Notes: generated by a model not told the origin, from the letters alone. A stretch of 58,267 nucleotides of DNA from Rossellomorea orangium (GCF_019334305.1 NZ_JAHWGH010000022.1:1-58267), one strand, 5' to 3'. Counted from the stretch's first letter, positions 8,221-18,072 are shown. A program made the numbers and translations.

Positions 8221-9363
8221 ATGAATTTCGACTTAACACAAGAACAGGCAATGATTAAAAAGACAATCAGGGAATTCGCTGAAGAAGAGGTGGCACCTGG
8301 CGCATTGGACCGGGACCGTACAAAGGAATTTCCTAAAGAAATCTTTAAGAAGCTTTCGGACCTTGGTATGATGGGTCTTCCCTTTCCGGAAGAGTATGGC
8401 GGAGCCGGGGCGGATACCGTCAGTTTCGCCATCGTAACAGAAGAGCTTAGCCGTGCATGTGCCTCTACGGGGATCACGTACTCTGCCCATATTTCACTCG
8501 GTGGGGCTCCGATTAATCTATTTGGTACACACGAGCAGAAACAGGAATATCTGACGCCGATATGTACAGGGGAGTCATTTGGGGCTTTCGGTCTGACCGA
8601 ACCTAATGCGGGTTCAGATGCAGGCGGAACCCAGACGACTGCTGAAGATAAAGGGGATAAATGGGTCGTTAATGGTAACAAGTGTTATATTACTAATGCC
8701 AGTTATGCAAATCATCTAGCGTTAACGGCGATTACAGGAAGAAACAACGGCAGTAAAGAGATAAGTGCCATCATCGTACCTACCAAAGCGGATGGATTTA
8801 CCGTCATTGATAATTATGAAAAAATGGGTCTTCATTCCTCCAATACAACAGAGCTTGTGCTGGAAGACGTGGAAGTGCCGAAAGAAAATCTGTTAGGGAA
8901 ACAAGGGGAGGGATTCAAGCAATTCCTTGTAACCCTCGACGGAGGTAGAATTGGAATCGGGGCGATGGCAGTCGGTGTTGCTCAGGCTGCTTTTGACAAG
9001 GCGCTTCAATATTCAAAAGAACGAAAACAATTTGGTAAGACGCTATCACAATTCCAAGTGACACAATTTAAACTGGCAGACATGGCGATGAAGATTGAAC
9101 TTGCCAGGAACATGGTTCATAAAGCAGCCTGGTTAAAGGACCAGGGTAGACCATTTTCAAAGGAAGCTTCTATGTGTAAGCTATACGCTTCAGAAATCAG
9201 TATGGAAGTAGCGGACGAAGCGATTCAGATTCATGGTGGATACGGTTATATGAAAGAATACCATGTAGAGCGCTACTTACGTGATGCAAAACTTCTTGAA
9301 ATCGGAGAAGGGACTTCAGAAGTGCAGAGAATGGTCATTTCAAGGTTGATCGGGTGCCAATAG
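8221..9363 (+). CDS. Acyl-CoA dehydrogenase
   Basis: FAD-dependent alpha,beta-dehydrogenation of acyl-CoA thioesters, passing electrons to ETF. N-terminal helical domain (about residues 5-115), middle beta domain with FGAFGLTEPNAGSDAGG and WVVNGNKCYITNA, and C-terminal helical domain with RKQFGKTLSQFQ and IQIHGGYGYMKEYHVERYLRDAK. The likely catalytic base is the Glu in EIGEGTSEVQR near the C-terminus, the position used by short- and medium-chain enzymes. It has 380 residues, as usual. Substrate (butyryl, branched-chain or other) cannot be told from sequence alone. It appears monocistronic and is not in the equivalent B. subtilis position. Confidence 0.95.
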   Translation: MNFDLTQEQAMIKKTIREFAEEEVAPGALDRDRTKEFPKEIFKKLSDLGMMGLPFPEEYGGAGADTVSFAIVTEELSRACASTGITYSAHISLGGAPINLFGTHEQKQEYLTPICTGESFGAFGLTEPNAGSDAGGTQTTAEDKGDKWVVNGNKCYITNASYANHLALTAITGRNNGSKEISAIIVPTKADGFTVIDNYEKMGLHSSNTTELVLEDVEVPKENLLGKQGEGFKQFLVTLDGGRIGIGAMAVGVAQAAFDKALQYSKERKQFGKTLSQFQVTQFKLADMAMKIELARNMVHKAAWLKDQGRPFSKEASMCKLYASEISMEVADEAIQIHGGYGYMKEYHVERYLRDAKLLEIGEGTSEVQRMVISRLIGCQ

Positions 9364-9387
9364 GGTGAAAGCCTATATGTGAAAGGA

Positions 9388-9432
9388 AGGAGCTCAGCTG
9401 GTCCCCTATGGACTGACAGAGCTCCTGTCTTT
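9388..9432 (+). terminator. Terminator after acyl-CoA dehydrogenase
   Basis: AGGAGCTC pairs with GAGCTCCT around an inner GGTCC/GGAC hairpin, followed by GTCTTT. Confidence 0.7.
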
Positions 9433-9622
9433 ATACTGTTTTAAGGTTTATATAGAATCGTTTTAGGGTGGATGTTAGGAAAAAAGAAGGAAATGTGTCT
9501 AATTTGTGAGAAAGATGGAAAAGTTAATTGATAGTACTTTTACTTTGTCAGTTTTTACAGTAAAATATAAGGTGTTGAAAAAAGCACTATTTTTGGATGT
9601 TTTACATAAGGGAGGTTAAATC

Positions 9623-9997
9623 ATGAATCGTAATCCAATTATTCCATTCGTACTTATCATGGCTCTTGGAATTGGTCTTGTTTTCTTCTTGTCGATTGAA
9701 GGCCTTAACAATGCTGATGAGAAAGCGAAAGAAGAAAAGCATGGGGAGATGGCCGGTAAAGAAGGCGAAGAGGCTTCAAGCGGCGAATTCGATCCGGAAG
9801 CCAAGTACAAGGAGTCTTGTGTATCTTGTCATGGTGGGAACTATGAAGGTGGCGCTGGTCCTGCACTTAAGGGTACGAAACTATCTAAAGACGAAATCAA
9901 GGATAGAATCAAAAATGGTGGAGGCATCATGCCGGCTGGCCTTGTAGCAGATGAAAATCTTGATGCGATGGCAGACTGGATCAAATCACTTAAATAA
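9623..9997 (+). CDS. cccA: Membrane-anchored cytochrome c-550
   Basis: Small electron carrier on the outer face of the membrane, between the bc complex and terminal oxidases. One N-terminal membrane segment (IIPFVLIMALGIGLVFFLSI), a charged Glu/Lys-rich linker, then a class I cytochrome c domain with the haem motif CVSCH at about residues 66-70 and the likely axial methionine in GGIMPAGLV. At 124 residues it is close to B. subtilis CccA (120), and position before trmK-yqfO also matches. There is no lipobox, which separates it from CccB. Confidence 0.93.
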   Translation: MNRNPIIPFVLIMALGIGLVFFLSIEGLNNADEKAKEEKHGEMAGKEGEEASSGEFDPEAKYKESCVSCHGGNYEGGAGPALKGTKLSKDEIKDRIKNGGGIMPAGLVADENLDAMADWIKSLK

Positions 9998-10008
9998 TGT
10001 GTGAATGA

Positions 10009-10046
10009 AAAAGGTTCTTTGTCTTTAGGCAAAGGGCTTTTTTTAT
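10009..10046 (+). terminator. Terminator after cccA
   Basis: AAGGTTCTTTGTC and GGCAAAGGGCTT form a stem with a short loop, followed by a run of seven T. Confidence 0.8.
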
Positions 10047-10106
10047 ATAGAAAAGTTGGTTAGAATGAGTAACATATCAAGAATCCAATAGAGTAAAGGT
10101 GAACAA

Positions 10107-10817
10107 ATGAATATTCAACAATTATCAAAACGACTTGAAACAGTGGTCTCATACATACCTAAACAATCTAAGATTGCCGATATAGGGTCAGATCATGCTT
10201 ATCTTCCATGTTATGCAGTGAACAAGGGCATTGCTTCGTCTGCCATCGCAGGCGAAGTGGTGAAGGGCCCGTTTCTTTCAGCCAAGAAACAAGTAGAGGA
10301 TGCACAGTTGACGAAGGAAGTAGAAGTGAGATTAGGCAATGGTCTGGAAGTCATAGCTCCTGGAGAAGTAGAGTGTATTACGATTGCCGGAATGGGTGGC
10401 ACATTGATAGCATCGATTCTCGAGGCCGGCAAGGACAAGCTTACGAATGACCCAAGATTGATTCTGCAGCCGAATGTAAGTGCGAGATCGATCCGGACTT
10501 GGCTGATGGATAATGAATGGGATCTAATTGGAGAAGAAATCCTTGAAGAAGATGACAAACTTTATGAAATTTTAATTGCGGAAAAAGGAAACCCAAAGAG
10601 CCATTACTCCAAGGACATTGAGAAAGAGTTGTTGCTCGGTCCATTCTTGATGAAAGAAAAGAACGCCGCTTTCATTAAAAAATGGAATCAGGAACTTCAT
10701 CAATGGAAGAATATATTGAATAACATGGAACGAGCAGAAAAGACGGAAGCATTAGAACAACGAAAGAATGAGCTTAATAAGAAGATCAAAATGGTAGAGG
10801 AGGTCCTTAACCCATGA
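10107..10817 (+). CDS. trmK: tRNA (adenine22-N1)-methyltransferase
   Basis: Makes m1A22 in bacterial tRNA. The SAM-binding motif KIADIGSDHAYLPC is at about residues 22-35 and the Rossmann domain continues through IAGMGGTLIASIL. The C-terminal third is a coiled-coil-like helical hairpin (NNMERAEKTEALEQRKNELNKK) as in B. subtilis YqfN. Its last four bases overlap the start of yqfO (ATGA), so the two are translationally coupled. Confidence 0.95.
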   Translation: MNIQQLSKRLETVVSYIPKQSKIADIGSDHAYLPCYAVNKGIASSAIAGEVVKGPFLSAKKQVEDAQLTKEVEVRLGNGLEVIAPGEVECITIAGMGGTLIASILEAGKDKLTNDPRLILQPNVSARSIRTWLMDNEWDLIGEEILEEDDKLYEILIAEKGNPKSHYSKDIEKELLLGPFLMKEKNAAFIKKWNQELHQWKNILNNMERAEKTEALEQRKNELNKKIKMVEEVLNP

Positions 10818-11932
10818 AAACAGTAAATGGTCATCAGATCATTCAGCTTTTCGAAGAATTCGCCCCTAAACACCTGGCTGAAGAAGGCGACCCGATCGGA
10901 CTCCAAATTGGCAAGCTGAATGAAAAAGTCGAGAATGTCATGATCACACTGGATGTTCTTGAAAACGTAGTGGATGAAGCAATCAAGAATAATGTCAAAT
11001 TGATCATTGCTCATCATCCGCCACTTTTCCGTCCTTTAAAGGCGTTGCATACAGATTCTTATCAAGGAAGAATGATTGAGAAATTAATCAAGCATGATAT
11101 CGCCGTGTATGCGGCTCATACCAACCTGGATATAGCAACCGGCGGTGTTAATGACATGCTGGCTGACATGTTACAGCTACAGCAACCGTCAGTGCTCGTT
11201 CCAACCTACCAAGAGGAACTTAGGAAACTGACAGTATATGTACCGAAAGACCATGCAGAGGAACTCCGGATCGCCCTGGGTAAAGCAGGCGCAGGACATA
11301 TCGGTCTTTATTCTCATTGCAGCTTCTCAACCGAGGGAAAGGGCAGATTTCTGCCTGAAGAAGGGACAAATCCTCATATAGGTAAGCAGGGGGAGCTTGA
11401 GGAAGTGACAGAAGAAAAGGTAGAGACTGTTTATCCCGTTTCTCTGGAGAAAAAAATCCTGAAGGCGATGTTCACCCATCATCCATATGAAGAGGTCGCC
11501 TATGATATTTATTCATTAAATAATGAATCGCCTGCCCTCGGACTTGGCAGAATAGGGTATTTACAAGAGGAAATGAGTCTTGAGGACTTTGCACTGGTGG
11601 TGAAGAAAACCTTTGGCATGGACGGGATCAGGATGATAGGTGATGGGAAATCGAAGGTGAAGAAAGTGGCGATACTCGGCGGTGATGGCAACAAGTTCAT
11701 CGGGAAAGCCAAAAGACAAGGTGCAGATGTGTTTGTCTCCGGTGATATCTATTATCATACTGCTCACGACGCCATGATGATGGGGCTGAATGTAGTGGAT
11801 GCAGGTCATCATATTGAGAAAGTGATGAAAGAGGGAGTGGCCGCTCATTTAGCTAGAAGATGCTCTGAGAAGGGATATGTCGTCAATATCTTTGCATCAA
11901 ACGCAGAAACAAATCCCTTTACGTATCTGTAA
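10814..11932 (+). CDS. yqfO: Nif3-like dinuclear metal-binding protein (YqfO)
   Basis: Conserved Nif3/YbgI family, often annotated as GTP cyclohydrolase I type 2; the true reaction is not established. Metal ligands are visible in LIIAHHPPLF (residues ~60-70), YAAHTNLD and the C-terminal DAGHHIEKV. The middle ~100 residues are the PII-like insertion found in the longer 370-residue Bacillus forms. The start overlaps trmK by 4 bp. A bidirectional hairpin follows at 11941-11975. Confidence 0.92.
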   Translation: MKTVNGHQIIQLFEEFAPKHLAEEGDPIGLQIGKLNEKVENVMITLDVLENVVDEAIKNNVKLIIAHHPPLFRPLKALHTDSYQGRMIEKLIKHDIAVYAAHTNLDIATGGVNDMLADMLQLQQPSVLVPTYQEELRKLTVYVPKDHAEELRIALGKAGAGHIGLYSHCSFSTEGKGRFLPEEGTNPHIGKQGELEEVTEEKVETVYPVSLEKKILKAMFTHHPYEEVAYDIYSLNNESPALGLGRIGYLQEEMSLEDFALVVKKTFGMDGIRMIGDGKSKVKKVAILGGDGNKFIGKAKRQGADVFVSGDIYYHTAHDAMMMGLNVVDAGHHIEKVMKEGVAAHLARRCSEKGYVVNIFASNAETNPFTYL

Positions 11933-11940
11933 AATAGAAA

Positions 11941-11975
11941 GACCCATTACCAGAATCTGGTAATGGGCCTTTGTT
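11941..11975. terminator. Bidirectional terminator between yqfO and ispH
   Basis: CCCATTACCAG (11943-11953) and CTGGTAATGGG (11957-11967) form a perfect 11-bp stem. It serves two convergent genes. Confidence 0.85.
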
Positions 11976-12931
11976 TATTTAGTTCCCATTTTCGCTTTAC
12001 GCACTTTAGGGAGAATTTTATTTAATGGAACATTGCGCTCTCTTGTCCATGTGGACTCATCATTAGGGTCAAAGGCTTCAAGGAACTTAATGACTTCCTT
12101 CACGATCGGTGTAGGAGTTGACGCCCCTGCGGTAACCGCGACGATTTTTGAATCCTTGATCCATTCAATGTCCAATTCGCTAATATCTGAAATACGATGT
12201 GCAGGAGTACCAGCGATATCTTTCGAAACTTGAGCAAGTCGATTGGAGTTGTTGCTCTTCGGATCACCCACAACGATGAGAACATCTGCATCTCCGGCCT
12301 GCTCGGCCACTGCTTCCTGTCGGACTTGTGTTGCAAGGCAGATCTCTTTGTGCAGCTCAACGTGAGGGTACATCTCCTTCACTTTGTCCATCGTATCCAA
12401 TACGTCCCACTGACTCATTGTCGTTTGGTTCGTTACAATGATCTTCTCGTTGTTTATGGATAATTTTTCGACGTCCTCCGCTGTTTCTACAAGATGAACG
12501 ACGTCAGGTGCGACCCCAACAGCGCCTTCAGGTTCAGGGTGTCCCTTTTTTCCGATATAAATGACATCATAACCCTCAGCTTCTTTTGCGCGAATCAAAT
12601 CATGTGTCTTCGTTACATCAGGACAGGTTGCATCCAGGGTGACAAGTCCTTTTTGCTTGGCGATTTCCTTCACTTCAGGAGATACACCGTGAGCCGTGAA
12701 GATCACTGTTCCTTCATTTACCTGTTCAATGATTTCTTTTCTATTGCTTCCATCAAGGGTAATGATTCCATCTTCTTCGAATGCATCGGTCACATGCTTG
12801 TTATGGACAATCATGCCCAGAATATAAATTGGACGAGGAAGCGATTTATCTAATGCAGCATTTCTTGCAATGACCATTGCGTCTACTACACCATAACAAT
12901 AGCCTCTCGGAGTAATCTTAATAATTTCCAT
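11975..12931 (-). CDS. ispH: 4-hydroxy-3-methylbut-2-enyl diphosphate reductase
   Basis: Last step of the MEP isoprenoid pathway, a [4Fe-4S] enzyme reducing HMBPP to IPP and DMAPP. The three cluster cysteines are in [13 protein letters not shown] (near residue 12), [13 protein letters not shown] (near 100) and [12 protein letters not shown] (near 195). [14 protein letters not shown] segment is also characteristic. It has 318 residues, the Bacillus length. The upstream pathway enzyme ispG is in this window too, 9 kb away on the same strand. Confidence 0.97.
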   Translation of the reverse strand: MEIIKITPRGYCYGVVDAMVIARNAALDKSLPRPIYILGMIVHNKHVTDAFEEDGIITLDGSNRKEIIEQVNEGTVIFTAHGVSPEVKEIAKQKGLVTLDATCPDVTKTHDLIRAKEAEGYDVIYIGKKGHPEPEGAVGVAPDVVHLVETAEDVEKLSINNEKIIVTNQTTMSQWDVLDTMDKVKEMYPHVELHKEICLATQVRQEAVAEQAGDADVLIVVGDPKSNNSNRLAQVSKDIAGTPAHRISDISELDIEWIKDSKIVAVTAGASTPTPIVKEVIKFLEAFDPNDESTWTRERNVPLNKILPKVRKAKMGTK

Positions 12932-13052
12932 CTATGAATATCCTCCTACATGAGAAAAGGTTTTGTCTTCATTATAAAGGAGATTGTTCTATCTGACAAA
13001 GAGTTCGATATCCGGGGCGGATTTCCGTATTGCCCCATTTGTGCTTAAAGCC

Positions 13053-13097
13053 AAAAAAATAATCCCTGTCGGGTGATTCTTAACCCTTAGGGATTCG
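13053..13097 (-). terminator. Terminator after yqfQ
   Basis: On the minus strand, AATCCCT-aa-GGGT pairs with ACCC-gac-AGGGATT, followed by TATTTTTTT. Confidence 0.75.
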
Positions 13098-13103
13098 GCT
13101 TTT

Positions 13104-13808
13104 TTAAATATAAAGTTTTGGCTTTGAACGTGATTGGGCATGTGTAATATTTTGCTTTTCTTCATCATCCGATAATTCAACGGGTGCCTTTTTCTTCTTT
13201 TTACTCTTAACCGGGGCTTCAGCTTCGGGAATGTCAGTTTCATCTGTGCTTTCTATATCATCTGTGTTTTCTTCTGGCGCATCTGACATATCTTTTAGCC
13301 CCCGATACAGCTTCCACAGAGACGGGATGTTTTTGACCATTGGACCGTATTGTTGAAACATGGGGCCTAATTGTTGAGCGGTCTGTAGCATCTGTTGTGT
13401 ATTGGATAAAAAAGAATTTACATTTCCCGGATTGAGGAGGGTCTGTATAATTCCACCTGCTGCCTGTGGAGAACGCTCAAACCCGGTTGAATTGGCAGAG
13501 GCATCTCCCCTGGAAAACTGTTGAAGGAGTCCGCCCCCTCCGTCAGCACCACGGTTTTCACCTTTTTTCAAAAGCTTAGACAACAACCCTTTGCCTTGTC
13601 CCCGACCCTTTCCTCTCTGATTCATCCCCATATTAAAGCCAGGGTTCGGGTTCTGCCTTCCAAATTGAAATGGAGGGGGTTGTGTCTGTCCCAGTCCAAA
13701 ATTATTTCTGCCAGGTTGCTGCAATCCAAAGCCGTTGCCCCGCCGCTGTCTCATTCCGAAAGGGTTTCGCATATCCTGACCTTCATTTCTCATTCTTCTA
13801 GGCGGCAT
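13104..13808 (-). CDS. yqfQ: YqfQ/VrrA family low-complexity protein
   Basis: Member of the VrrA/YqfQ family by composition, order and length; its function is unknown. The N-terminal ~70 residues are rich in Gly, Asn, Gln, Arg and Pro with repeated FG and NPG motifs. A conserved helical centre (SFLSNTQQMLQTAQQLGPMFQQYGPMVKNIPSLWKLYRGL) is followed by an acidic then Lys-rich tail with EAPVKSKKKKKAPVEL. No signal peptide is seen. In B. subtilis and B. anthracis the homologue has the same neighbours (ispH and cshB). It is transcribed away from cshB. The repeat-like N-terminus is the part that varies in length in B. anthracis vrrA. Confidence 0.85.
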   Translation of the reverse strand: MPPRRMRNEGQDMRNPFGMRQRRGNGFGLQQPGRNNFGLGQTQPPPFQFGRQNPNPGFNMGMNQRGKGRGQGKGLLSKLLKKGENRGADGGGGLLQQFSRGDASANSTGFERSPQAAGGIIQTLLNPGNVNSFLSNTQQMLQTAQQLGPMFQQYGPMVKNIPSLWKLYRGLKDMSDAPEENTDDIESTDETDIPEAEAPVKSKKKKKAPVELSDDEEKQNITHAQSRSKPKLYI

Positions 13809-14119
13809 GATGACAGCCTCCTTTCATTGAATAAATTCATTAACACTATAGAGTATGCAATAGCTTAAAAAAGGGTATTGTGACAATATCATCTGAAATA
13901 ATATCAGGATAACCTAGATGTTTTGCTGAAAATTGATTATAATGATTAGATGTTCTTTAAATATGACGCTTGCTAACGTTAAAATATAATCACTGACCAT
14001 TTAAAAAGTGATCCGTACATTTTATATAGATATTTGTGGTGATGATGTGAACGGCATACGGCATCCATCCCGATGACAGCGTAAATAAAAGGATAGTAAG
14101 AAAAAAGGAGATGTAAAGA
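13809..14119. other. Divergent intergenic region between yqfQ and cshB
   Basis: No gene is seen. The right side probably forms a long cshB leader: TATAAT-like hexamers occur at about 13938 and 13986 without convincing -35 boxes, and a GC-richer stretch near 14050-14080 (CGGCATACGGCATCC) could fold. A long leader would fit a cold-induced helicase gene, but this is inference. Confidence 0.35.
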
Positions 14120-15427
14120 ATGAAAAAGAATTTATTTCTACAATTTGGTTTCAAGTCATTCATCAATGAAGCAGTAGAAGAATTAGGATTTTACGAACCA
14201 ACAGAAATTCAAAAGAAAATGATCCCTTTGATCTTAAAAGGGCAAAGCGCGATCGGCCAATCTCAAACGGGAACAGGAAAAACCCACTCGTATCTGTTAC
14301 CGATCATCGAGAAGGTGGATGCAGCTTCTGAACAGGTACAAGCTGTCATTACTGCACCTACACGAGAATTGGCACAACAGATATATCAGGAAGTACTGAA
14401 GATCACGAAGGACAGCGACATCGTATCCCGTTGCTATATCGGTGGAACGGATAAGCAGAGAACCATCGAGAAATTAAAGCACCAGCCCCATATCGTAGTA
14501 GGGACGCCTGGACGTATCAATGATCTGGTGAAGGATCAGGCATTATTTGTTCATACAGCCCCACTGCTTGTCATTGATGAAGCGGATTTGATGCTTGATA
14601 TGGGATTCATTGAAGATGTGGATCAAATTGCTGCAAAGATGCCGGAGAAACTGCAAATGTTAGTATTTTCTGCCACCATCCCGGAGAAGCTGAAGCCTTT
14701 CTTGAAAAAGTATATGGAAAATCCTCAATATGCGCATGTAGAGCCGGAACAGCTGTCGGCGAAGAATATTCAACACGTGATCGTTCCCTTAAAGAGTAGG
14801 GATAAAGTCAATCTTCTGTACAATATTTTAGTGGAGATCAATCCATATTTAGGGATTGTGTTCACGAATACGAAGCAAAAGGCGGATGAAGTGGCAGATG
14901 CCCTAATTGCTAAAGGATTGAAGGTCGGACGAATTCACGGAGATCTATCTCCACGTGAGCGTAAGAAAATGATGAAACAAACAAGGAACCTCGATTATCA
15001 ATATATTGTGGCCACTGATCTTGCTGCCAGGGGAATAGATATCGAAGGAGTCAGTCACATCATTAATTTTGAACTGCCTCAAGACCTTGATTTCTATGTT
15101 CATCGTTCAGGTCGTACAGCTCGTGCCGGGAACAGCGGTATTGCTTACACCATTTATACGCCTTCAGATGAAGATGCATTGAATCGCTTGGAGAAGATGG
15201 GGATCAGCTTTTCACATCGGGATATTAAAAAAGGCGAATGGTCCGAGCTTCCACCTCTGAACAAACGTAAGAATCGTCAAAAATCGAACGTCGATGAGAT
15301 TGATGAAAAGGCGAAGTCTTTGGTTCGTAAACCAAAATCGGTGAAACCGGGATATAAAAAGAAGATGAAATACAAAATGGATCAAATCAAAAAGCGGGAA
15401 AGAAGAATCAAAAATAGAAATAAGTAA
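14120..15427 (+). CDS. cshB: DEAD-box ATP-dependent RNA helicase CshB
   Basis: Cold-shock RNA helicase acting in ribosome assembly and mRNA turnover. Motifs run in order: Q motif (FYEPTEIQKKMIP), I (SQTGTGKT), Ia (PTRELAQQ), II (DEAD at about residues 153-156), III (SAT), IV, V (ATDLAARGIDI) and VI (HRSGRTARAG). The C-terminal ~60 residues are Lys/Arg-rich, as in CshB. Synteny with yqfQ and nfo supports YqfR/CshB rather than CshA. Confidence 0.95.
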   Translation: MKKNLFLQFGFKSFINEAVEELGFYEPTEIQKKMIPLILKGQSAIGQSQTGTGKTHSYLLPIIEKVDAASEQVQAVITAPTRELAQQIYQEVLKITKDSDIVSRCYIGGTDKQRTIEKLKHQPHIVVGTPGRINDLVKDQALFVHTAPLLVIDEADLMLDMGFIEDVDQIAAKMPEKLQMLVFSATIPEKLKPFLKKYMENPQYAHVEPEQLSAKNIQHVIVPLKSRDKVNLLYNILVEINPYLGIVFTNTKQKADEVADALIAKGLKVGRIHGDLSPRERKKMMKQTRNLDYQYIVATDLAARGIDIEGVSHIINFELPQDLDFYVHRSGRTARAGNSGIAYTIYTPSDEDALNRLEKMGISFSHRDIKKGEWSELPPLNKRKNRQKSNVDEIDEKAKSLVRKPKSVKPGYKKKMKYKMDQIKKRERRIKNRNK

Positions 15428-15496
15428 GTGTTTGAACGTGATTCATTTGTACACATTCGATACAATAAAGAGAGATTTTCTTAGGAGTTGAGAAGA

Positions 15497-16390
15497 ATGG
15501 TTAAGATTGGATCCCATGTTTCCATGAGTGGAAAGAACATGTTGCTCTCTTCAAGCGAAGAAGCGGTTTCGTATGGTGCGAATACCTTCATGATCTATAC
15601 CGGTGCACCTCAGAATACGAGAAGAAAGAAGATCGAAGACTTAAATATAGAAGCTGGACTCGCTCATATGAAAGAAAATGGAATAGAGGACATCGTCGTG
15701 CATGCGCCTTATATCATTAACATTGGCAACACGACAAACCCGTCTACATTTGAGTTGGGTGTCAATTTCCTCCGATCTGAAATGGAACGCACTGAGGCTC
15801 TCGGTGCAGGGCAAATCGTGCTTCATCCCGGTGCTCATGTTGGGGCTGGGGCAGATAAAGGAATCGAGAAGATCATTGAAGGTCTGAATGAAGTATTGAC
15901 CAGGGATCATAAAGTTCAGATTGCCTTGGAAACAATGGCCGGTAAAGGTTCCGAATGCGGCAGATCATTTGAGGAATTAGCTCAGATCATCAATGGAGTA
16001 AAGTTGAATGATCGCCTATCTGTCTGCTTTGACACATGTCATACCCACGATGCAGGATATAATATTGTGGAAGATTTCGATGGTGTATTGGAGGAATTCG
16101 ATAAAATTGTTGGAATAGATCGCTTAAAGGTGCTTCATATTAATGACAGCAAGAATGAACGGGGAGCCGCTAAGGACCGTCATGAAAACCTAGGTTTCGG
16201 TCATATTGGATTCAAGGCACTTAATTATATTGTGCATCATCCGCAGCTTAAGGCAGTTCCTAAGATTCTGGAAACTCCATATGTAGGGGAAGATAAGAAG
16301 AATAAAAAAGCTCCTTACAAGTTCGAAATTGACATGCTGCGCAACCAATCCTTTGATGAAGATGTTTTAACGAAAATATTGAATCAGTAA
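15497..16390 (+). CDS. nfo: Endonuclease IV (AP endonuclease)
   Basis: Zinc-dependent 5' AP endonuclease of base-excision repair. TIM-barrel signature segments include [55 protein letters not shown] and [22 protein letters not shown], which hold the trinuclear zinc site. The ATG at 15497 lies 9 nt after AGGAG (15483-15487); the in-frame TTG at 15488 overlaps that Shine-Dalgarno, so it was not chosen. The 297-residue product matches B. subtilis Nfo. Confidence 0.97.
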   Translation: MVKIGSHVSMSGKNMLLSSSEEAVSYGANTFMIYTGAPQNTRRKKIEDLNIEAGLAHMKENGIEDIVVHAPYIINIGNTTNPSTFELGVNFLRSEMERTEALGAGQIVLHPGAHVGAGADKGIEKIIEGLNEVLTRDHKVQIALETMAGKGSECGRSFEELAQIINGVKLNDRLSVCFDTCHTHDAGYNIVEDFDGVLEEFDKIVGIDRLKVLHINDSKNERGAAKDRHENLGFGHIGFKALNYIVHHPQLKAVPKILETPYVGEDKKNKKAPYKFEIDMLRNQSFDEDVLTKILNQ

Positions 16391-16441
16391 AGAGTAGAGG
16401 AGGTCATCTCTCAAGATTTGAGGAAGCCTCCTCTTTCTATA

Positions 16442-16696
16442 CTATCTGATAAGCTGTAAAAAGAGCTGGTTGATTTCCTTGGCTTTAGCTGGTCCGATGA
16501 CCCTGGCAAGATCTTTCACTAGTTTGCTTCTCTTCGTATCATCGAAAATATTGATGTTTTTTCCTTTCACCTTGGCAACAATGCTTGTAGCCTGATCGGG
16601 CGTCAGTGAAATATTATATTGTTTGGCATACTTTAGCAGTTCATCATTTGTAATATGGTTGATTTTGTGATTGATCACATTTTGTAATAGCTTCAT
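16442..16696 (-). CDS. yqfT: DUF2624 family protein (YqfT)
   Basis: Small soluble helical protein of unknown function, typical of Bacillus. It begins [32 protein letters not shown] and carries a basic segment ([26 protein letters not shown]). Start ATG 16696 follows GAGGAGTGATAAAC; GTG 16705 would overlap the Shine-Dalgarno. It is convergent with nfo, as in B. subtilis. Confidence 0.8.
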   Translation of the reverse strand: MKLLQNVINHKINHITNDELLKYAKQYNISLTPDQATSIVAKVKGKNINIFDDTKRSKLVKDLARVIGPAKAKEINQLFLQLIR

Positions 16697-16786
16697 GTTT
16701 ATCACTCCTCAACAGATACATATGTAGTTTTCATCAAGAAAGTGACACTTTTATTAGAAAATAAACTGAAAGGAAAGGAATTGGCG

Positions 16787-17668
16787 ATGACTCAAAGAGT
16801 GCATAAGAAAGAAAGTCCCCTCCATTTCATTTACCGTCTATTCTTTATTACTATCGGAGCCGGGTTGGCAGCAGTTTCGATTGAGCTGTTTCTTGTACCG
16901 AATAATATTATCGATGGGGGGATCATTGGTATCTCACTGATCATGAATTATTTGGTTTCGGATTCAATCCCTTTCCTTAATTTTTCAACCCTGTTGGTTT
17001 TACTCAACCTTCCGTTTATGTATTCAGGGTACAAACAAATAGGAAAGACGTTTGTCGTGTCATCACTGTTTGCCATCGTCGCGTTGGCGATCATTGAAAG
17101 CCTCCTTCACCATATGGATCCATTCGTGACAGAAGAGATCCTTGCGACCGTCTTCGGGGGATTGATTCTTGGGGTAGGTGTAGGACTGGTCATCCGTCAT
17201 GGAGGCTCGTTGGATGGAACTGAAATCTTAGGGATCCTATTGACTAAGAAATTGCCATTCTCCGTCGGTGAGTTTGTGATGTTCATGAATATTTTCATCT
17301 TCGGTTGGGCGGCATTTGTCTTTGGTATCGAAGAAGCCATGTATTCTGTCATGACTTATTATATCGCCTTCAAGACAATCGACACGGTCATTCAGGGAAT
17401 GGATGAAACGAAAGCGGTCATCATTGTTTCGGATCATTACCTCGAAGTATCGGATGCCATTTTACAAAGGCTTGGAAGAGGTACAACCATGTTGAAGGGA
17501 CGTGGTGGCTATACGGATAATGATAAAGAAGTCATCTATGTCGTGGTCACAAGACTTGAAGTGACGAAATTGAAATCCATCGTTTCGGATGTTGATGCGA
17601 ATGCTTTCATCACGATCATGAGCACGCAAGAAACCAAGGGGGCACGTTTCAAGTCTGCCATTCATTGA
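16787..17668 (+). CDS. yqfU: YitT family membrane protein (YqfU)
   Basis: Five to six transmembrane segments in residues ~15-205 (DUF161/YitT_membrane, with [15 protein letters not shown] and [13 protein letters not shown]), then a cytosolic DUF2179 domain (about residues 210-290, [24 protein letters not shown]). The family's function is not settled. ATG 16787 was preferred because AAGGAAAGGAA precedes it; the frame is open further upstream. It appears monocistronic and is followed by an interspersed repeat. Confidence 0.88.
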   Translation: MTQRVHKKESPLHFIYRLFFITIGAGLAAVSIELFLVPNNIIDGGIIGISLIMNYLVSDSIPFLNFSTLLVLLNLPFMYSGYKQIGKTFVVSSLFAIVALAIIESLLHHMDPFVTEEILATVFGGLILGVGVGLVIRHGGSLDGTEILGILLTKKLPFSVGEFVMFMNIFIFGWAAFVFGIEEAMYSVMTYYIAFKTIDTVIQGMDETKAVIIVSDHYLEVSDAILQRLGRGTTMLKGRGGYTDNDKEVIYVVVTRLEVTKLKSIVSDVDANAFITIMSTQETKGARFKSAIH

Positions 17669-17696
17669 TACATGACGAATCATTCAAATTGTATAG

Positions 17697-18010
17697 AGAG
17701 AGGCTGGGACATAACTAAATCTATACACTCTAAAGACGAACAATGAGATTACGTGTTACACCGCTGCCCGATTCCGTGCAAGACTTCGCTTTCCTCGGGC
17801 GGAAGGCGAGCCTCCTCACAGCTTGCGCTCCTCGAGGGGTCTCACCTATTCCGCTTTTTCCCGCAGGAGTCTTCGTCTTGCACTCCAATCAACAGCTAGA
17901 ACCTGCTTAATACATGGATAATAAAAGTTATAATCCGAACGAGTTAGATTTTTATCATATCACTCGTTTGGATTTTTCTTTATCTGAAACCCTTTTGTTC
18001 CAGCCTCTTT
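17697..18010. repeat. 314-bp interspersed element with inverted ends
   Basis: The left end AGAGAGGCTGGGACA (17697-17711) and right end TGTTCCAGCCTCTTT (17996-18010) are imperfect inverted repeats. The interior holds a GC-rich core (GCGAGCCTCCTCAC and CGCTCCTCGAGGGG) of a type scattered in Bacillaceae genomes, and a terminator-like hairpin at 17932-17979. No ORF is credible inside. It resembles a non-coding MITE-like element; no target-site duplication was found by eye. The core resembles the partial repeat at the window's end. Confidence 0.65.
17932..17979 (+). terminator. Terminator-like hairpin inside the interspersed element
   Basis: AATCCGAACGAG and CTCGTTTGGATT pair over 12 bp (one G-U), followed by TTTTC. 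It could end yqfU transcription. Confidence 0.55.
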
Positions 18011-18029
18011 TAAATGAGGTACGGAATCA

Positions 18030-18058
18030 TTTACAATTGATCACGCATCCTGTATACT
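18030..18058 (+). promoter_or_regulatory. Sigma-A promoter of znuC-znuB-zur
   Basis: TTTACA (18030-18035) and TATACT (18053-18058) are exactly 17 bp apart, just upstream of the Zur box. Confidence 0.75.
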
Positions 18059-18072
18059 ACCATATGTGCTTT

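Noticed and set aside
8202..8681. 159-codon ORF antisense to the acyl-CoA dehydrogenase
   Set aside because: A shadow of the real gene; Ser/Pro-rich composition typical of antisense frames.
12494..12853. ORF of 119 codons antisense to ispH
   Set aside because: It lies fully inside a well-supported gene, has no Shine-Dalgarno and no recognisable protein features.
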